Source: Roseivirga sp.
Lineage (GTDB): Bacteria > Bacteroidota > Bacteroidia > Cytophagales > Cyclobacteriaceae
Length of the DNA stretch: 64,000 nucleotides
Direction of reading: 5' to 3'
Assembly (NCBI GenBank): GCA_021404565.1
Contig: JAAWWF010000007.1
Coordinates: forward strand, 248,001-312,000
The position numbers and the translations under genes are program-made. Shown here piece by piece: positions 26,790 to 34,362 of the stretch; the first letter of the stretch is position 1; every line of letters begins with the position of its first letter. Under the pieces are notes generated by a model, which did not search any database, had not been told where the DNA came from, and saw only the letters and a list, made by a program, of their open reading frames with translations.

Positions 26790-28067
26790 ATGGGTTACAT
26801 AGAACCGGCTCCGATTAAGGATAAAGCAAATCCTTTCGAGTCTATGATGTCCAGGTTCAATATTGCCGCTGAGGCTTTAGGACTGGATGAGCAAATCTAC
26901 AACGTGCTCAAATCCCCTTCAAAACAAGTTTCCGTTTCGCTACCGATCACCATGGATGATGGTTCGATTCGTGTATTTGAAGGACACAGGGTTATCCATT
27001 CAAACATTCTGGGCCCTTCGAAAGGAGGCGTGCGTTATGCCATGGATGTGCATTTGGATGAAGTAAAAGCCCTGGCCGCCTGGATGACCTGGAAATGTGC
27101 CGTAGTGGACATTCCTTATGGTGGTGCCAAAGGGGGGATCAAATGTAACCCAAGAGAAATGTCTGCCGGAGAGATTGAAAGACTTACCAGAGCCTATACA
27201 CAGGCCATGGCAGGTGTATTTGGTCCCGACAGAGATATACCAGCTCCTGATATGGGTACAGGCCCGAGGGAGATGGCATGGTTGATGGATGAATATTCTC
27301 GCTCAATGGGTGTCACTGTAAATGCAGTGGTTACCGGAAAGCCTCTTGTACTGGGAGGTTCACTGGGCAGAGTGGAGGCGACAGGTCGTGGCGTAATGGT
27401 TTCTGCCCTGGCCGCCATGGAAAAGCTGAAGATCAATCCTTATCACGCCACTGTTGCAGTACAGGGTTTTGGTAATGTGGGCTCGTTTGCCGCACTATTG
27501 CTTCAGGAAAGGGGTGCTACCATTGTATCAGTAAGTGATATCTCCGGGGCTTATTATAACGAAAAAGGGATCGATATTGCCAAGGCAATCGATTACAGAA
27601 ATAAAAATAACGGTACCCTGGAAGGTTTTGAAGGTGCCGATAAAATGGATGATGCCAATGACCTGCTCACCCTGGAGGTAGATGTATTGGTACCAGCGGC
27701 TGTAGAAGATGTGATCCACGCCAAAAATGTAGATCAAATCAAGGCCAAGTTGATAGTGGAAGGAGCCAATGGCCCTACCTCTGCTGAAGCAGATACCATT
27801 ATCAACGAAAAAGGCATCATGGTGGCTCCGGATATTCTGGCAAATGCCGGTGGTGTTACAGTTTCGTACTTTGAGTGGGTACAAAACCGATTGGGGTACA
27901 AATGGACCCGTGAGCGTGTAAACAGAAGGTCTGACAGGATTATGAAAGACGCTTTCGACAAAGTGCATAAAACATCGTTGAAGTTCAATGTACCTATGAG
28001 AATTGCCGCCTACATTGTAGCTATTGACAAAGTAGCTGAAACATATAAATACCGCGGAGGCTTCTAA
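26790..28067 (+). CDS. gdhA: Glu/Leu/Phe/Val dehydrogenase (glutamate dehydrogenase)
   Basis: This 425-residue hexameric-type glutamate dehydrogenase interconverts glutamate and 2-oxoglutarate plus ammonia. It shows the substrate-binding GGVRYAMDVHLDEVKALAAWM, the catalytic Lys motif PYGGAKGGIKCNP, PAPDMGTGPREM, and the Rossmann motif VQGFGNVGS. Cofactor preference is not certain. A TAnnTTTG element upstream suggests its own promoter. The psd-like gene follows after 18 bases and may be co-transcribed. Confidence 0.94.
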   Translation: MGYIEPAPIKDKANPFESMMSRFNIAAEALGLDEQIYNVLKSPSKQVSVSLPITMDDGSIRVFEGHRVIHSNILGPSKGGVRYAMDVHLDEVKALAAWMTWKCAVVDIPYGGAKGGIKCNPREMSAGEIERLTRAYTQAMAGVFGPDRDIPAPDMGTGPREMAWLMDEYSRSMGVTVNAVVTGKPLVLGGSLGRVEATGRGVMVSALAAMEKLKINPYHATVAVQGFGNVGSFAALLLQERGATIVSVSDISGAYYNEKGIDIAKAIDYRNKNNGTLEGFEGADKMDDANDLLTLEVDVLVPAAVEDVIHAKNVDQIKAKLIVEGANGPTSAEADTIINEKGIMVAPDILANAGGVTVSYFEWVQNRLGYKWTRERVNRRSDRIMKDAFDKVHKTSLKFNVPMRIAAYIVAIDKVAETYKYRGGF

Positions 28068-28085
28068 TCAGGCCGGGTAGTTAAA

Positions 28086-28751
28086 ATGAAAATTCATAGA
28101 GAAGGCGTAAAAACGCTTTTGGTACTGTTTGTAGTCCTTGGGCTGCTCAATACCAGCATTTACCTTTGGGCCAACCTTGATGTTATCTGGGTGGCTACCA
28201 TTGGCGTTTTGAGCCTTGGTTTCTATCTCTTTATCCTCCAGTTTTTCCGAAACCCTGCCATTAAAGTAGAAATGGGAGACAAATCTATATTGGCTCCTGC
28301 CGATGGCAAGGTGGTGGTGATAGAAAAAACCACTGAGGATGAATACTTCAGAGGTAAAGAGAAAATGCAGGTTTCGATATTCATGTCGCCACTGAATGTG
28401 CACGTAAACAGAAACCCTGTTACCGGCCTTATCAAGTACTTTAAGTATCACCCGGGTAAATACCTGGTGGCCTGGCACCCCAAATCAAGCACCGAGAACG
28501 AACGTACCACCCTGGTCTACGAGGTACACAAGGGGGTGGAAATTCTGGTAAGGCAGATTGCCGGAGCCGTGGCCAGAAGAATCAAGTGGTATGTAGAAGA
28601 AAATCAATCAGTGATTCAGGGCAAAGAATTCGGCTTTATCAAATTTGGCTCACGGGTAGATATCTTTCTGCCTTTAGATGCTGAAATTAAGGTTGAACAA
28701 GGGCAGATCACCAAAGGCGGAAGAACCGTCATTGCCGAACTGGCAAAGTAA
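28086..28751 (+). CDS. psd: Phosphatidylserine decarboxylase family protein
   Basis: This is a short-form (221-residue) phosphatidylserine decarboxylase proenzyme. Two N-terminal membrane helices (about 10-30 and 36-53) are followed by the PSD domain with ILAPADGKVVVIEK, the FMSPLNVHVNRNPV segment with essential His, and the C-terminal self-cleavage motif FIKFGSRVDIFLP. There Ser of GS (about 185) becomes the pyruvoyl group. Products are phosphatidylethanolamine and CO2. The short form without the long N-terminal region is usual in Bacteroidota. A TAACAC/GTGTTA dyad begins at its stop codon (28749-28777). Confidence 0.92.
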   Translation: MKIHREGVKTLLVLFVVLGLLNTSIYLWANLDVIWVATIGVLSLGFYLFILQFFRNPAIKVEMGDKSILAPADGKVVVIEKTTEDEYFRGKEKMQVSIFMSPLNVHVNRNPVTGLIKYFKYHPGKYLVAWHPKSSTENERTTLVYEVHKGVEILVRQIAGAVARRIKWYVEENQSVIQGKEFGFIKFGSRVDIFLPLDAEIKVEQGQITKGGRTVIAELAK

Positions 28752-29020
28752 CACTCCTCTTTCGAGTATTCGTGTTAAGCATTACCAAGGGAGTCACCAG
28801 CCCATCCCTTACAAAATCTCAGGACCGACAGATGGGTTCTGGTATTCCAGAAATTTTCCCGGCTTAGATAAATGCTCCAAATTCCCGCATATCTATGTTT
28901 CATTCATTATTAAGTTAGAATACAATCATATTTATAATAATTACTAAATATTCATAATTATAAAAATACTATGATTTGAAGTTGTTTTTTAAGCTTTTTT
29001 GACTAGTTTAGTTTCTATAA
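28752..29020. other. Intergenic region, AT-rich, ahead of peptide genes
   Basis: No gene was found in this stretch. It begins with a dyad TAACAC/GTGTTA that overlaps the psd stop. The part from about 28905 to 29020 is conspicuously AT-rich compared with the rest of the window, as expected of a promoter region for the peptide genes. I could not assign -7/-33 elements with confidence; a TATAAT at 29016-29021 directly abuts the leader element. Confidence 0.5.
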
Positions 29021-29056
29021 TCAGGGGAAAGCCGAAAATCCTGACAAGAGTAGGCA
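29021..29056 (+). promoter_or_regulatory. Structured leader element, copy 1
   Basis: The core AGCCGAAAATCC-N5-AGAGTAGGCA (29030-29056) recurs before the second peptide gene with 23 of 27 identities by eye. TCAGG (29021-29025) can pair with CCTGA (29040-29044), and GCC in the loop (29031-29033) with GGC downstream (29053-29055), an H-type pseudoknot. It ends 18 bases before the ATG. Confidence 0.5.
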
Positions 29057-29074
29057 ACATGAAACTATACTTAT

Positions 29075-29281
29075 ATGAAAAAGAAAAAGGCTCTGGCCAT
29101 TCTCACCATCGTGGCGCTTCTTAGTACCATTTCATTTTTTGCTATTCCTACATTTTCTGAAGCCCAGGAAGTAGAAGGTCCTAAGAATATTCAAAAGCGA
29201 TACAGGTCATTAGACGACAACGCAAAATTCTACTGTCACTGTAGGGTCAAGGGTACCAAATGTGCCTGCGTGGTCAATTAA
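29075..29281 (+). CDS. Cys-rich exported peptide, copy 1 (NVEALA-like)
   Basis: This is a 68-residue protein with a basic start MKKKK, a hydrophobic signal segment (about 6-26) and a probable cleavage or processing region near TFSEAQE. The short mature part ends in CHC-x3-G-x-K-C-x-C-V (Cys 54, 56, 63, 65; His 55). It resembles the NVEALA class of small Bacteroidota exported peptides in layout, though the NVEALA box itself is not present. Cys/His spacing could bind metal or form two disulfides. It is preceded by a leader element shared with the next gene. Function is unknown. Confidence 0.7.
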   Translation: MKKKKALAILTIVALLSTISFFAIPTFSEAQEVEGPKNIQKRYRSLDDNAKFYCHCRVKGTKCACVVN

Positions 29282-29298
29282 ACAATTCTTGAAAAAAT

Positions 29299-29334
29299 AG
29301 CGGAGTGAGCCGAAAATCCGATGAAGAGTAGGCA
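29299..29334 (+). promoter_or_regulatory. Structured leader element, copy 2
   Basis: This is the same element as at 29021-29056. The equivalent stem pairs A29299-T29322, C29301-G29320, G29302-C29319 and G29303-C29318, so two base pairs covary relative to copy 1 (T-A to A-T, A-T to C-G) while one is lost. The loop GCC (29309-29311) can pair with GGC (29331-29333). It ends 16 bases before the ATG at 29351. Confidence 0.5.
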
Positions 29335-29350
29335 TTCAACAATCAAAACT

Positions 29351-29593
29351 ATGAAACCAAAATCCATATTATTAAGAACTCTGTGTGCTGTCATTTTCAT
29401 CTTTGCCTGCCTGCTTAGTATTAACAGCCTGAATGCTGATGATTCCAAGAAACTTCGCAGAGACACTAAGAAGGGCACTTTAGGGGAAGATGGTCTTGCA
29501 CTCTGCCATTGTTACACTGTAGGTTACAAGTGCTATTGTGTAAGTCCGCCACCCAAAGGTTCCGTTTTAGGTGAAGTGACTATTGACAATTAA
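29351..29593 (+). CDS. Cys-rich exported peptide, copy 2 (NVEALA-like)
   Basis: This is an 80-residue protein with signal segment about 6-25 and a region INSLNADD that may correspond to the processing site. The tail CHC-x3-G-x-K-C-x-C-V (Cys 52, 54, 61, 63; His 53) has exactly the same spacing as the upstream peptide, followed by a 17-residue extension starting SPPPKG. Outside the tail and signal the two peptides have little in common, so the tail is under selection. The ATG at 29351 is preferred over one at 29321, because the latter lies inside the leader element and would add a charged stretch before the signal. Confidence 0.7.
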   Translation: MKPKSILLRTLCAVIFIFACLLSINSLNADDSKKLRRDTKKGTLGEDGLALCHCYTVGYKCYCVSPPPKGSVLGEVTIDN

Positions 29594-29614
29594 GAGTATT
29601 TGGCAAGTACAATT

Positions 29615-29639
29615 GAGAGAAGGGCCTTAGTGCCCTCTC
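29615..29639 (+). promoter_or_regulatory. Intercistronic hairpin between peptide and lipoprotein genes
   Basis: GAG-A-AGGGC (29615-29625 region) pairs with GCCCTCTC (29632-29639) with one bulged A and a six-base loop. No T-run follows, so it may be an RNA-processing or partial attenuation site that lowers expression of the downstream lipoproteins relative to the peptides. Confidence 0.4.
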
Positions 29640-29660
29640 CATAATCCATATTTCTTTCGT

Positions 29661-30842
29661 ATGAAATACCTTTTCTTCCTTCTCTCCCTCCTGCTATTGC
29701 TCTCATGTGAATTTACAGACACGGAAATAAAGCGTGACCCTGGCGACATAGCCTGGAGTGATAAAAACTGGATCTTTGAGGTTACGGATACGGTTCATGT
29801 CAGTTTTGTGGATAAGCTCATCAGGCTCTATGATACCAGCCCGGACAGATCCAAACATCTTCTTATGAGCTCATTCAATAGCTTTGAGGTAGTCGTGATT
29901 GATGATTCGGGTAAAATCCTGGCACGACATAAGCCCATTGGACAGGGAGACGAATTTGTTGGTGCAGTCATCTTTGGTTTGGGCTTTGTAGGCGATGACA
30001 AGTTTGTGGCCTCATCTCCTAAGGGCTTTTATGTTTACGAGCTGCTGACTGGTGAATTTATAAGATCCTACCCTTTGAGAACACCCTTACGAGGTTATGA
30101 AACATCAGAATCCTATAACATAGAACAGTTCATCAGGGAAAATGAGGTTCACTTTGCCGGTGGTCTCCAGAGCTCATTGGAGGACAAAGATATCATGAAT
30201 TTCAAAAAGGAATATTTTGATGAATTTAAGCCAATCACCTTTATGAATACAGCTAACAATTCAGCATCTCTGAATTTTGGCATTGGCCCCACTTCAAGGT
30301 TCAGGAGACACGACTACCATTATGGTGAGCTCTATACACTATTCGATTTTGACCCCGATCAGGAGTTCTTTGCCGTTTTGACCAATCCATCGGATGAAAT
30401 CTCCATTTGGGACACCAATTCCAGGCTCATCAAAGAGATTCCCTTAAGACTGAATCGGTTTAAGCTTCCTGTAAAGTATAAATATGGCAAAGGAGGTATT
30501 GAAGATGCGACTCAGGCCGTAAACAGCATGTACAGAACACTGAGTTTGCAAGGGTCAAATGCACTGCTGACCTATAGAACGGGAGTTCCAGAAGAAGACT
30601 TCAGGGCGCTAAGTTCTTATGCGGAGTTACCTGCTTTATTCAGGCACAAGATGAAATACTTTGGTGCCATAGTAGACATAGAGAAGGGTGAGGTAAGCAG
30701 TGAATTTGAGCTGCCTGAATACGCTGTTGGCGTGGCAAGCTTTATCAGCAAGGACAATATGTTACTTTACACCAATTCGGGCGTTACCGAGACGGATTCT
30801 ACCACGGTGTTTTACAGAGCACGATTAAAAGAAATAGAATGA
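29661..30842 (+). CDS. Propeller-like (DUF4221/6-bladed type) lipoprotein
   Basis: This is a 393-residue lipoprotein (lipobox LLSC, Cys 16). It has repeated strand patterns such as FEVVVIDDSGKILARH, GFYVYELLTGEFIRSYPL and ISIWDTNSRLIKEIPL, consistent with a beta-propeller. It is distantly similar in style to the three lipoproteins at 15-19 kb, but lacks their C-terminal block. It follows two Cys-rich peptide genes on the same strand and is translationally coupled (ATGA overlap) to a CxxC lipoprotein, suggesting the four work together at the cell envelope. The ligand is unknown; binding of the peptides is a guess. Confidence 0.68.
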   Translation: MKYLFFLLSLLLLLSCEFTDTEIKRDPGDIAWSDKNWIFEVTDTVHVSFVDKLIRLYDTSPDRSKHLLMSSFNSFEVVVIDDSGKILARHKPIGQGDEFVGAVIFGLGFVGDDKFVASSPKGFYVYELLTGEFIRSYPLRTPLRGYETSESYNIEQFIRENEVHFAGGLQSSLEDKDIMNFKKEYFDEFKPITFMNTANNSASLNFGIGPTSRFRRHDYHYGELYTLFDFDPDQEFFAVLTNPSDEISIWDTNSRLIKEIPLRLNRFKLPVKYKYGKGGIEDATQAVNSMYRTLSLQGSNALLTYRTGVPEEDFRALSSYAELPALFRHKMKYFGAIVDIEKGEVSSEFELPEYAVGVASFISKDNMLLYTNSGVTETDSTTVFYRARLKEIE

Positions 30843-31273
30843 AGAAGAGAGCTTCTGTTTTCATCATAATCGGCCTGTTTAGCTTCATTTCAGCTTGTAA
30901 GGATTCAAGGAGTCAGGAAGTGATCATCAGTTCTGTCAATGCCGCCTTTGAGCCTTCGGGGAATAACGAAAACAAGACATTGCTGGTCGTTTCGAGTGCT
31001 GATTGCGGGAATTGTTTCGTGACCGAGCTGGAAGAATTTCTGAAGACTGAAAAGCTCGATGCCACGCTTGTGGTCAGCTTTGAAGAGCGTAAGGCTAAAG
31101 AGCTCGATAAGAAGGTCATTGACCTGTTGACAGAAAATGCAATCCCTGTATTCAAGAAGGAATCCCTGAGCTTGCTTGTGGAAATTGGAAAGTACTCTGG
31201 CAGTCCAAAGTCCCCGTATATTCTACGGTATGGAAACAGAAATCTACAAATAGAATCCCTGGTAAGGCATTGA
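30839..31273 (+). CDS. Thioredoxin-fold lipoprotein with CGNC motif
   Basis: This is a 144-residue lipoprotein (lipobox FISAC, Cys 20). A thioredoxin-like start, TLLVVSSADCGNC, places a redox-type CxxC at Cys 56 and Cys 59. A SPY segment near the C-terminus sits where thioredoxins have their cis-Pro loop. The domain is short (about 100 residues), nearer to a minimal TlpA-like fold. The start codon overlaps the upstream lipoprotein stop (ATGA). A CxxC protein beside peptides with four cysteines each makes disulfide handling of those peptides plausible. It could instead be an AhpC/TlpA-like reductant for other clients. Confidence 0.68.
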   Translation: MKKRASVFIIIGLFSFISACKDSRSQEVIISSVNAAFEPSGNNENKTLLVVSSADCGNCFVTELEEFLKTEKLDATLVVSFEERKAKELDKKVIDLLTENAIPVFKKESLSLLVEIGKYSGSPKSPYILRYGNRNLQIESLVRH

Positions 31274-31284
31274 GCTACAGCTCA
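31271..31284. terminator. Convergent palindrome TGAGC-TACA-GCTCA
   Basis: A perfect 5-bp stem with a four-base loop overlaps both stop codons of the converging genes. It has no T-run on the plus side and on the minus strand follows TTTTTG rather than preceding it, so it is a weak candidate. Confidence 0.3.
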
Positions 31285-31764
31285 CAAAAATTTCTCTACT
31301 ACACGCATTAGCTGTTCCAGGTATTCCTTGTCCGTTTCGTCAAAGTCACTCACTTGATCAGAATCCACATCGAGGATCAAAGCCACCTTACCATCCTTAA
31401 AGGCCGGTAATACAATCTCTGACTTCGAGTCTGAGCTACAGGCGATATGCCCGGGAAATGCATCCACATCTTCAACCACTATGGTTTCTGCCTTCTCCCA
31501 TGAGGTGCCACAAACACCCTTGCCCATTCTGATGCGTGTACAGGCAATGGGTCCCTGAAAAGGCCCAAGAACCAACTCATCTTCTTTTACCAGGTAAAAA
31601 CCCACCCAGAAAAAGTCCATTCCATATTTCAGGGCAGAGGCGATATTGGCCAGGTTGGCCGTAAGGTCAGGTTCACCCGTAACCAGTGCCTCTATTTGAG
31701 GTAGCAGTCCTTTATATTTCCCGGCCTTGTCAGCCGCTTCAGATACGATCAGTTCTTCAGCCAT
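31282..31764 (-). CDS. msrC: Free methionine-R-sulfoxide reductase (GAF domain)
   Basis: fRMsr reduces free methionine-(R)-sulfoxide. The 160-residue protein is a single GAF domain with the family landmarks FWVGFYL, LGPFQGPIACTRI, GKGVCGTSW and HIACSSDSKSEIVLP. The three cysteines (about 76, 86 and 110) correspond to the catalytic and resolving set of the family. It ends in a short helical tail. It is a single gene converging with the CGNC lipoprotein gene. Confidence 0.93.
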   Translation of the reverse strand: MAEELIVSEAADKAGKYKGLLPQIEALVTGEPDLTANLANIASALKYGMDFFWVGFYLVKEDELVLGPFQGPIACTRIRMGKGVCGTSWEKAETIVVEDVDAFPGHIACSSDSKSEIVLPAFKDGKVALILDVDSDQVSDFDETDKEYLEQLMRVVEKFL

Positions 31765-31816
31765 GATTTCTTAATTAGCTATTGTTGAACGGAGTTTGAT
31801 GTGGAAATGGTTCCTC

Positions 31817-32845
31817 CTAAACATTACGATAAACTCTTAAATCGTCATTTCCTATGGACATTGTTTCAATGGGACCTGATGTTAAGACAGGAGCAGCGAT
31901 GCCTTCGCCAAAGGTCGTCTCACTTTGAAACACCCTGGCCTCATCCCAAAGTCCCTCTCTGATTAATGAGTTAAGCAGACCTGAACCGCCCTCAACCAAC
32001 ACTGACTGGACTTTTCGACTGTGCAAATTGGCAAAGAGCTCTCTTATAAAACCATCTTCTTTAAGTTTGACAAAGTCCAGGTTGGCATGACTTTCTGACT
32101 TCTTCAGATTGTAGCAGACCGTTGGTTGATTACCATCAAACAATTGCAAGCCTTCCGGCAATCTAAGCTCCTTGTCTATTACCACCCTTAGCGGGTCTGT
32201 TCCCTCCACACCTCTGACGTTGAGCTTAGGGTCATCGTGCAGAGAAGTGTTAGTACCCACCATTATGGCATCTTCTTCAGCCCTCATTTGATGTACCAGC
32301 TGTCGGGAGGTTTTTCCACTAATCCATTTGGAGTCGAAATTCTTTCTGGCAACAAAACCATCTCTGGTCTGGGCCCATTTCAATAGTATATAAGGCCGTT
32401 GCTTTTCAATGGCCGTAAAGAAACGGGCATTCAGCTCCCGGGCTTTCTCCTCTAACATGCCATAATCCACCTGAATACCGGCCGATTCCATTCTGGTAAT
32501 GCCTTTGCCGCCCACTAATGGGTTGCTGTCTTTAACCGCCACGACCACCCTTTTAACCTTGAGCTCTATCAGCAAGTCAGCACAGGGCGGTGTTTTTCCA
32601 TAATGAGCACAGGGCTCGAGCGATACATAACAGGTACTTTCGCTCAGCAGGGTTTTGTCTGCCACACTGGCAATGGCGTTTACTTCCGCATGACCTTCGC
32701 CATACTTACGGTGCCAGCCTTCACCAATAATCTTCTCGTCATGCACGATGACACAACCCACCAGAGGGTTAGGACTCACTGTGCCCCAGCCCTTCTCAGC
32801 CAGGTCCAGTGCTCTTTGCATATACAGAGAATCCATCGCTTCCAT
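31817..32845 (-). CDS. ribD: Bifunctional riboflavin deaminase/reductase
   Basis: RibD performs the second and third steps of riboflavin synthesis. The N-terminal cytidine-deaminase-like domain has HAEVNAI (about 53-59) and the zinc PCAHYGKTPPC (about 78-88). The C-terminal reductase domain begins around KQRPYILLKWAQT, with DGFVARK and VLVEGGSGLLNSL. Total length of 342 residues is normal. An ATG three codons later (32836) is an alternative start. It is divergent from prmC with 40 bases between start codons. Other rib genes are not in this window. Confidence 0.96.
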   Translation of the reverse strand: MEAMDSLYMQRALDLAEKGWGTVSPNPLVGCVIVHDEKIIGEGWHRKYGEGHAEVNAIASVADKTLLSESTCYVSLEPCAHYGKTPPCADLLIELKVKRVVVAVKDSNPLVGGKGITRMESAGIQVDYGMLEEKARELNARFFTAIEKQRPYILLKWAQTRDGFVARKNFDSKWISGKTSRQLVHQMRAEEDAIMVGTNTSLHDDPKLNVRGVEGTDPLRVVIDKELRLPEGLQLFDGNQPTVCYNLKKSESHANLDFVKLKEDGFIRELFANLHSRKVQSVLVEGGSGLLNSLIREGLWDEARVFQSETTFGEGIAAPVLTSGPIETMSIGNDDLRVYRNV

Positions 32846-32885
32846 TGGGGTGCAATTTAGGGAAGAAATGATGTAATTTTAAGGC

Positions 32886-33737
32886 ATGCAGACTATCCCG
32901 TCTAAGGATTTGGTAACATTTATCGCCACCCGGCTTGAAAGCATTTATGATCCCCGGGAGGCAATGAATATCGGCAGAGAAATACTGCGTCATTTTTATC
33001 AAATCGATCGGCTTCAGCTAAGTATGAATGAGCCGGTGGGCTTTGCAAAAAGCGAAGAGGAAAAAGTACTGCAGATTATTAAGAGGTTATTGGCTAAGGA
33101 ACCACTTCAACATATAGTTGGATCCATTGAGTTTTATGGTCTGGAATTTAAGGTTGATACCAGAGCGCTCATTCCCCGACCGGAAACGGAAGAACTGGTT
33201 GATTGGATCATCACGAACCACCCTGAGCCTGCCTTGAAAGTGCTGGACATAGGAACAGGGACAGGTTGTATCCCCGTTGCCCTGGCGAAAAACCTGAATA
33301 CTCCCTCCATTGCTGCTTTAGATATAAGTAAGGAAGCCCTGGCACTTGCTCATGAAAATGCCAGACTGAATGAGATCAATATTGACTTTCAACAACTGAA
33401 CGTTCTTGAAGAGACTTTGACAGAAAGCTACGACCTCATAGTAAGCAACCCTCCCTATATACCGGAAGCTGATAAAAGGCTCATGTCTGCCAATGTGTTG
33501 GATTATGAGCCGGACCTTGCCCTTTTTGTACCAGACCAGGAGCCCTTGCTCTTCTATGACCGTATTGCCATGTTGGCTTCAGACTCACTGACCTTTGGTG
33601 GTACTCTTTATTTTGAAATTCACGAGGCCTATGGCTCTGCTATGATCGATTTACTGACAGACAAAGGCTTCATACATGTTGAGCTTAAGCAGGATCTGCA
33701 GGGTAAAGACCGAATGATCAAGGCAGTAAAGCCCTGA
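32886..33737 (+). CDS. prmC: Release factor N5-glutamine methyltransferase
   Basis: PrmC methylates the Gln of the GGQ motif in peptide-chain release factors 1 and 2. The 283-residue protein has the N-terminal helical domain ending LQHIVGSIEFYGLEFKV, RPETEELVDWI, the SAM motif LDIGTGTGCIPVAL (about 120-133) and the catalytic NPPYIP (about 184-189). All are canonical, which separates it from the other NPPY methyltransferase at 277. Confidence 0.96.
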   Translation: MQTIPSKDLVTFIATRLESIYDPREAMNIGREILRHFYQIDRLQLSMNEPVGFAKSEEEKVLQIIKRLLAKEPLQHIVGSIEFYGLEFKVDTRALIPRPETEELVDWIITNHPEPALKVLDIGTGTGCIPVALAKNLNTPSIAALDISKEALALAHENARLNEINIDFQQLNVLEETLTESYDLIVSNPPYIPEADKRLMSANVLDYEPDLALFVPDQEPLLFYDRIAMLASDSLTFGGTLYFEIHEAYGSAMIDLLTDKGFIHVELKQDLQGKDRMIKAVKP

Positions 33738-33821
33738 AACTCTTAGGACTAATCAATTGAACCTATTCCGACATTCAAATGTCATTGGCTTTTGCCGAAA
33801 GAATTGGAGAAATTGAAACCC

Positions 33822-34355
33822 ATGCCTCGCTTTGTTAAAATCATCGGTACACTGTCTTTTGGCCTGTCTGCTCTATGGCTGTTGCTATCAGCGTTATCTA
33901 TGGCTGCTCAACAAGAGGCCACCTTTACACTAAAAGGAGAAACGGTGCAAAGAAACATTCGCTTCAGCGACAGCAAAGGCAATCACATATTCGGCAAAAT
34001 ATATAATGACTACATCTGGGTGCGGTTTGCTACTTCCCCTGAAAAAGACGGTGAAAACTCAGACCACCTTGACATTGACATATGGAACTTCTCCGGGCCC
34101 GGCACTTATGAAGCCGAAGACCCTAAGGCCAGCAAACGTGAAGGAAAAAAATGGAACATCTGGTGGCATCAAGATGGAGACATATTTGTGAATCAAGTCA
34201 ATTCCAGTCCCTGTCAATTGATAATTGAGCAGGAAGGAGAAGAGTTCATTGGCAGTTTCAGCTGTAAAGGCCTCAAGCTCAACAAAGGTGACACGGAGCT
34301 GAATATTGAAAATGGCAGTTTCAGACTAACCCCTGTAAAGGGTGATAGCAAATGA
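33822..34355 (+). CDS. Hypothetical exported or membrane-anchored protein, 177 aa
   Basis: I do not recognise this protein. An N-terminal hydrophobic helix (about residues 5-28, signal or anchor) is followed by a beta-rich domain with many Trp, Gly and charged residues (YIWVRFATSPEKDGEN, LDIDIWNFSGPGTYEAED, KKWNIWWHQDGDIFVNQ). Two cysteines (in SSPCQL and SFSCKG) could form a disulfide. The style resembles calycin or lipid-binding periplasmic proteins, but no motif proves it. The ATG at 33822 was chosen for the signal helix. It overlaps nothing; the hydrolase gene begins 7 bases after its stop. Confidence 0.6.
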   Translation: MPRFVKIIGTLSFGLSALWLLLSALSMAAQQEATFTLKGETVQRNIRFSDSKGNHIFGKIYNDYIWVRFATSPEKDGENSDHLDIDIWNFSGPGTYEAEDPKASKREGKKWNIWWHQDGDIFVNQVNSSPCQLIIEQEGEEFIGSFSCKGLKLNKGDTELNIENGSFRLTPVKGDSK

Positions 34356-34362
34356 CAAAAAC

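Noticed and set aside
29021-29056. Leader read as a c-di-GMP (GEMM) or glutamine riboswitch because of AAAGCC and GTAGGC-like pieces
   Set aside because: The remaining conserved helices and loops of those classes are missing, and copy 2 does not keep the AAAGCC part. It is left unassigned.
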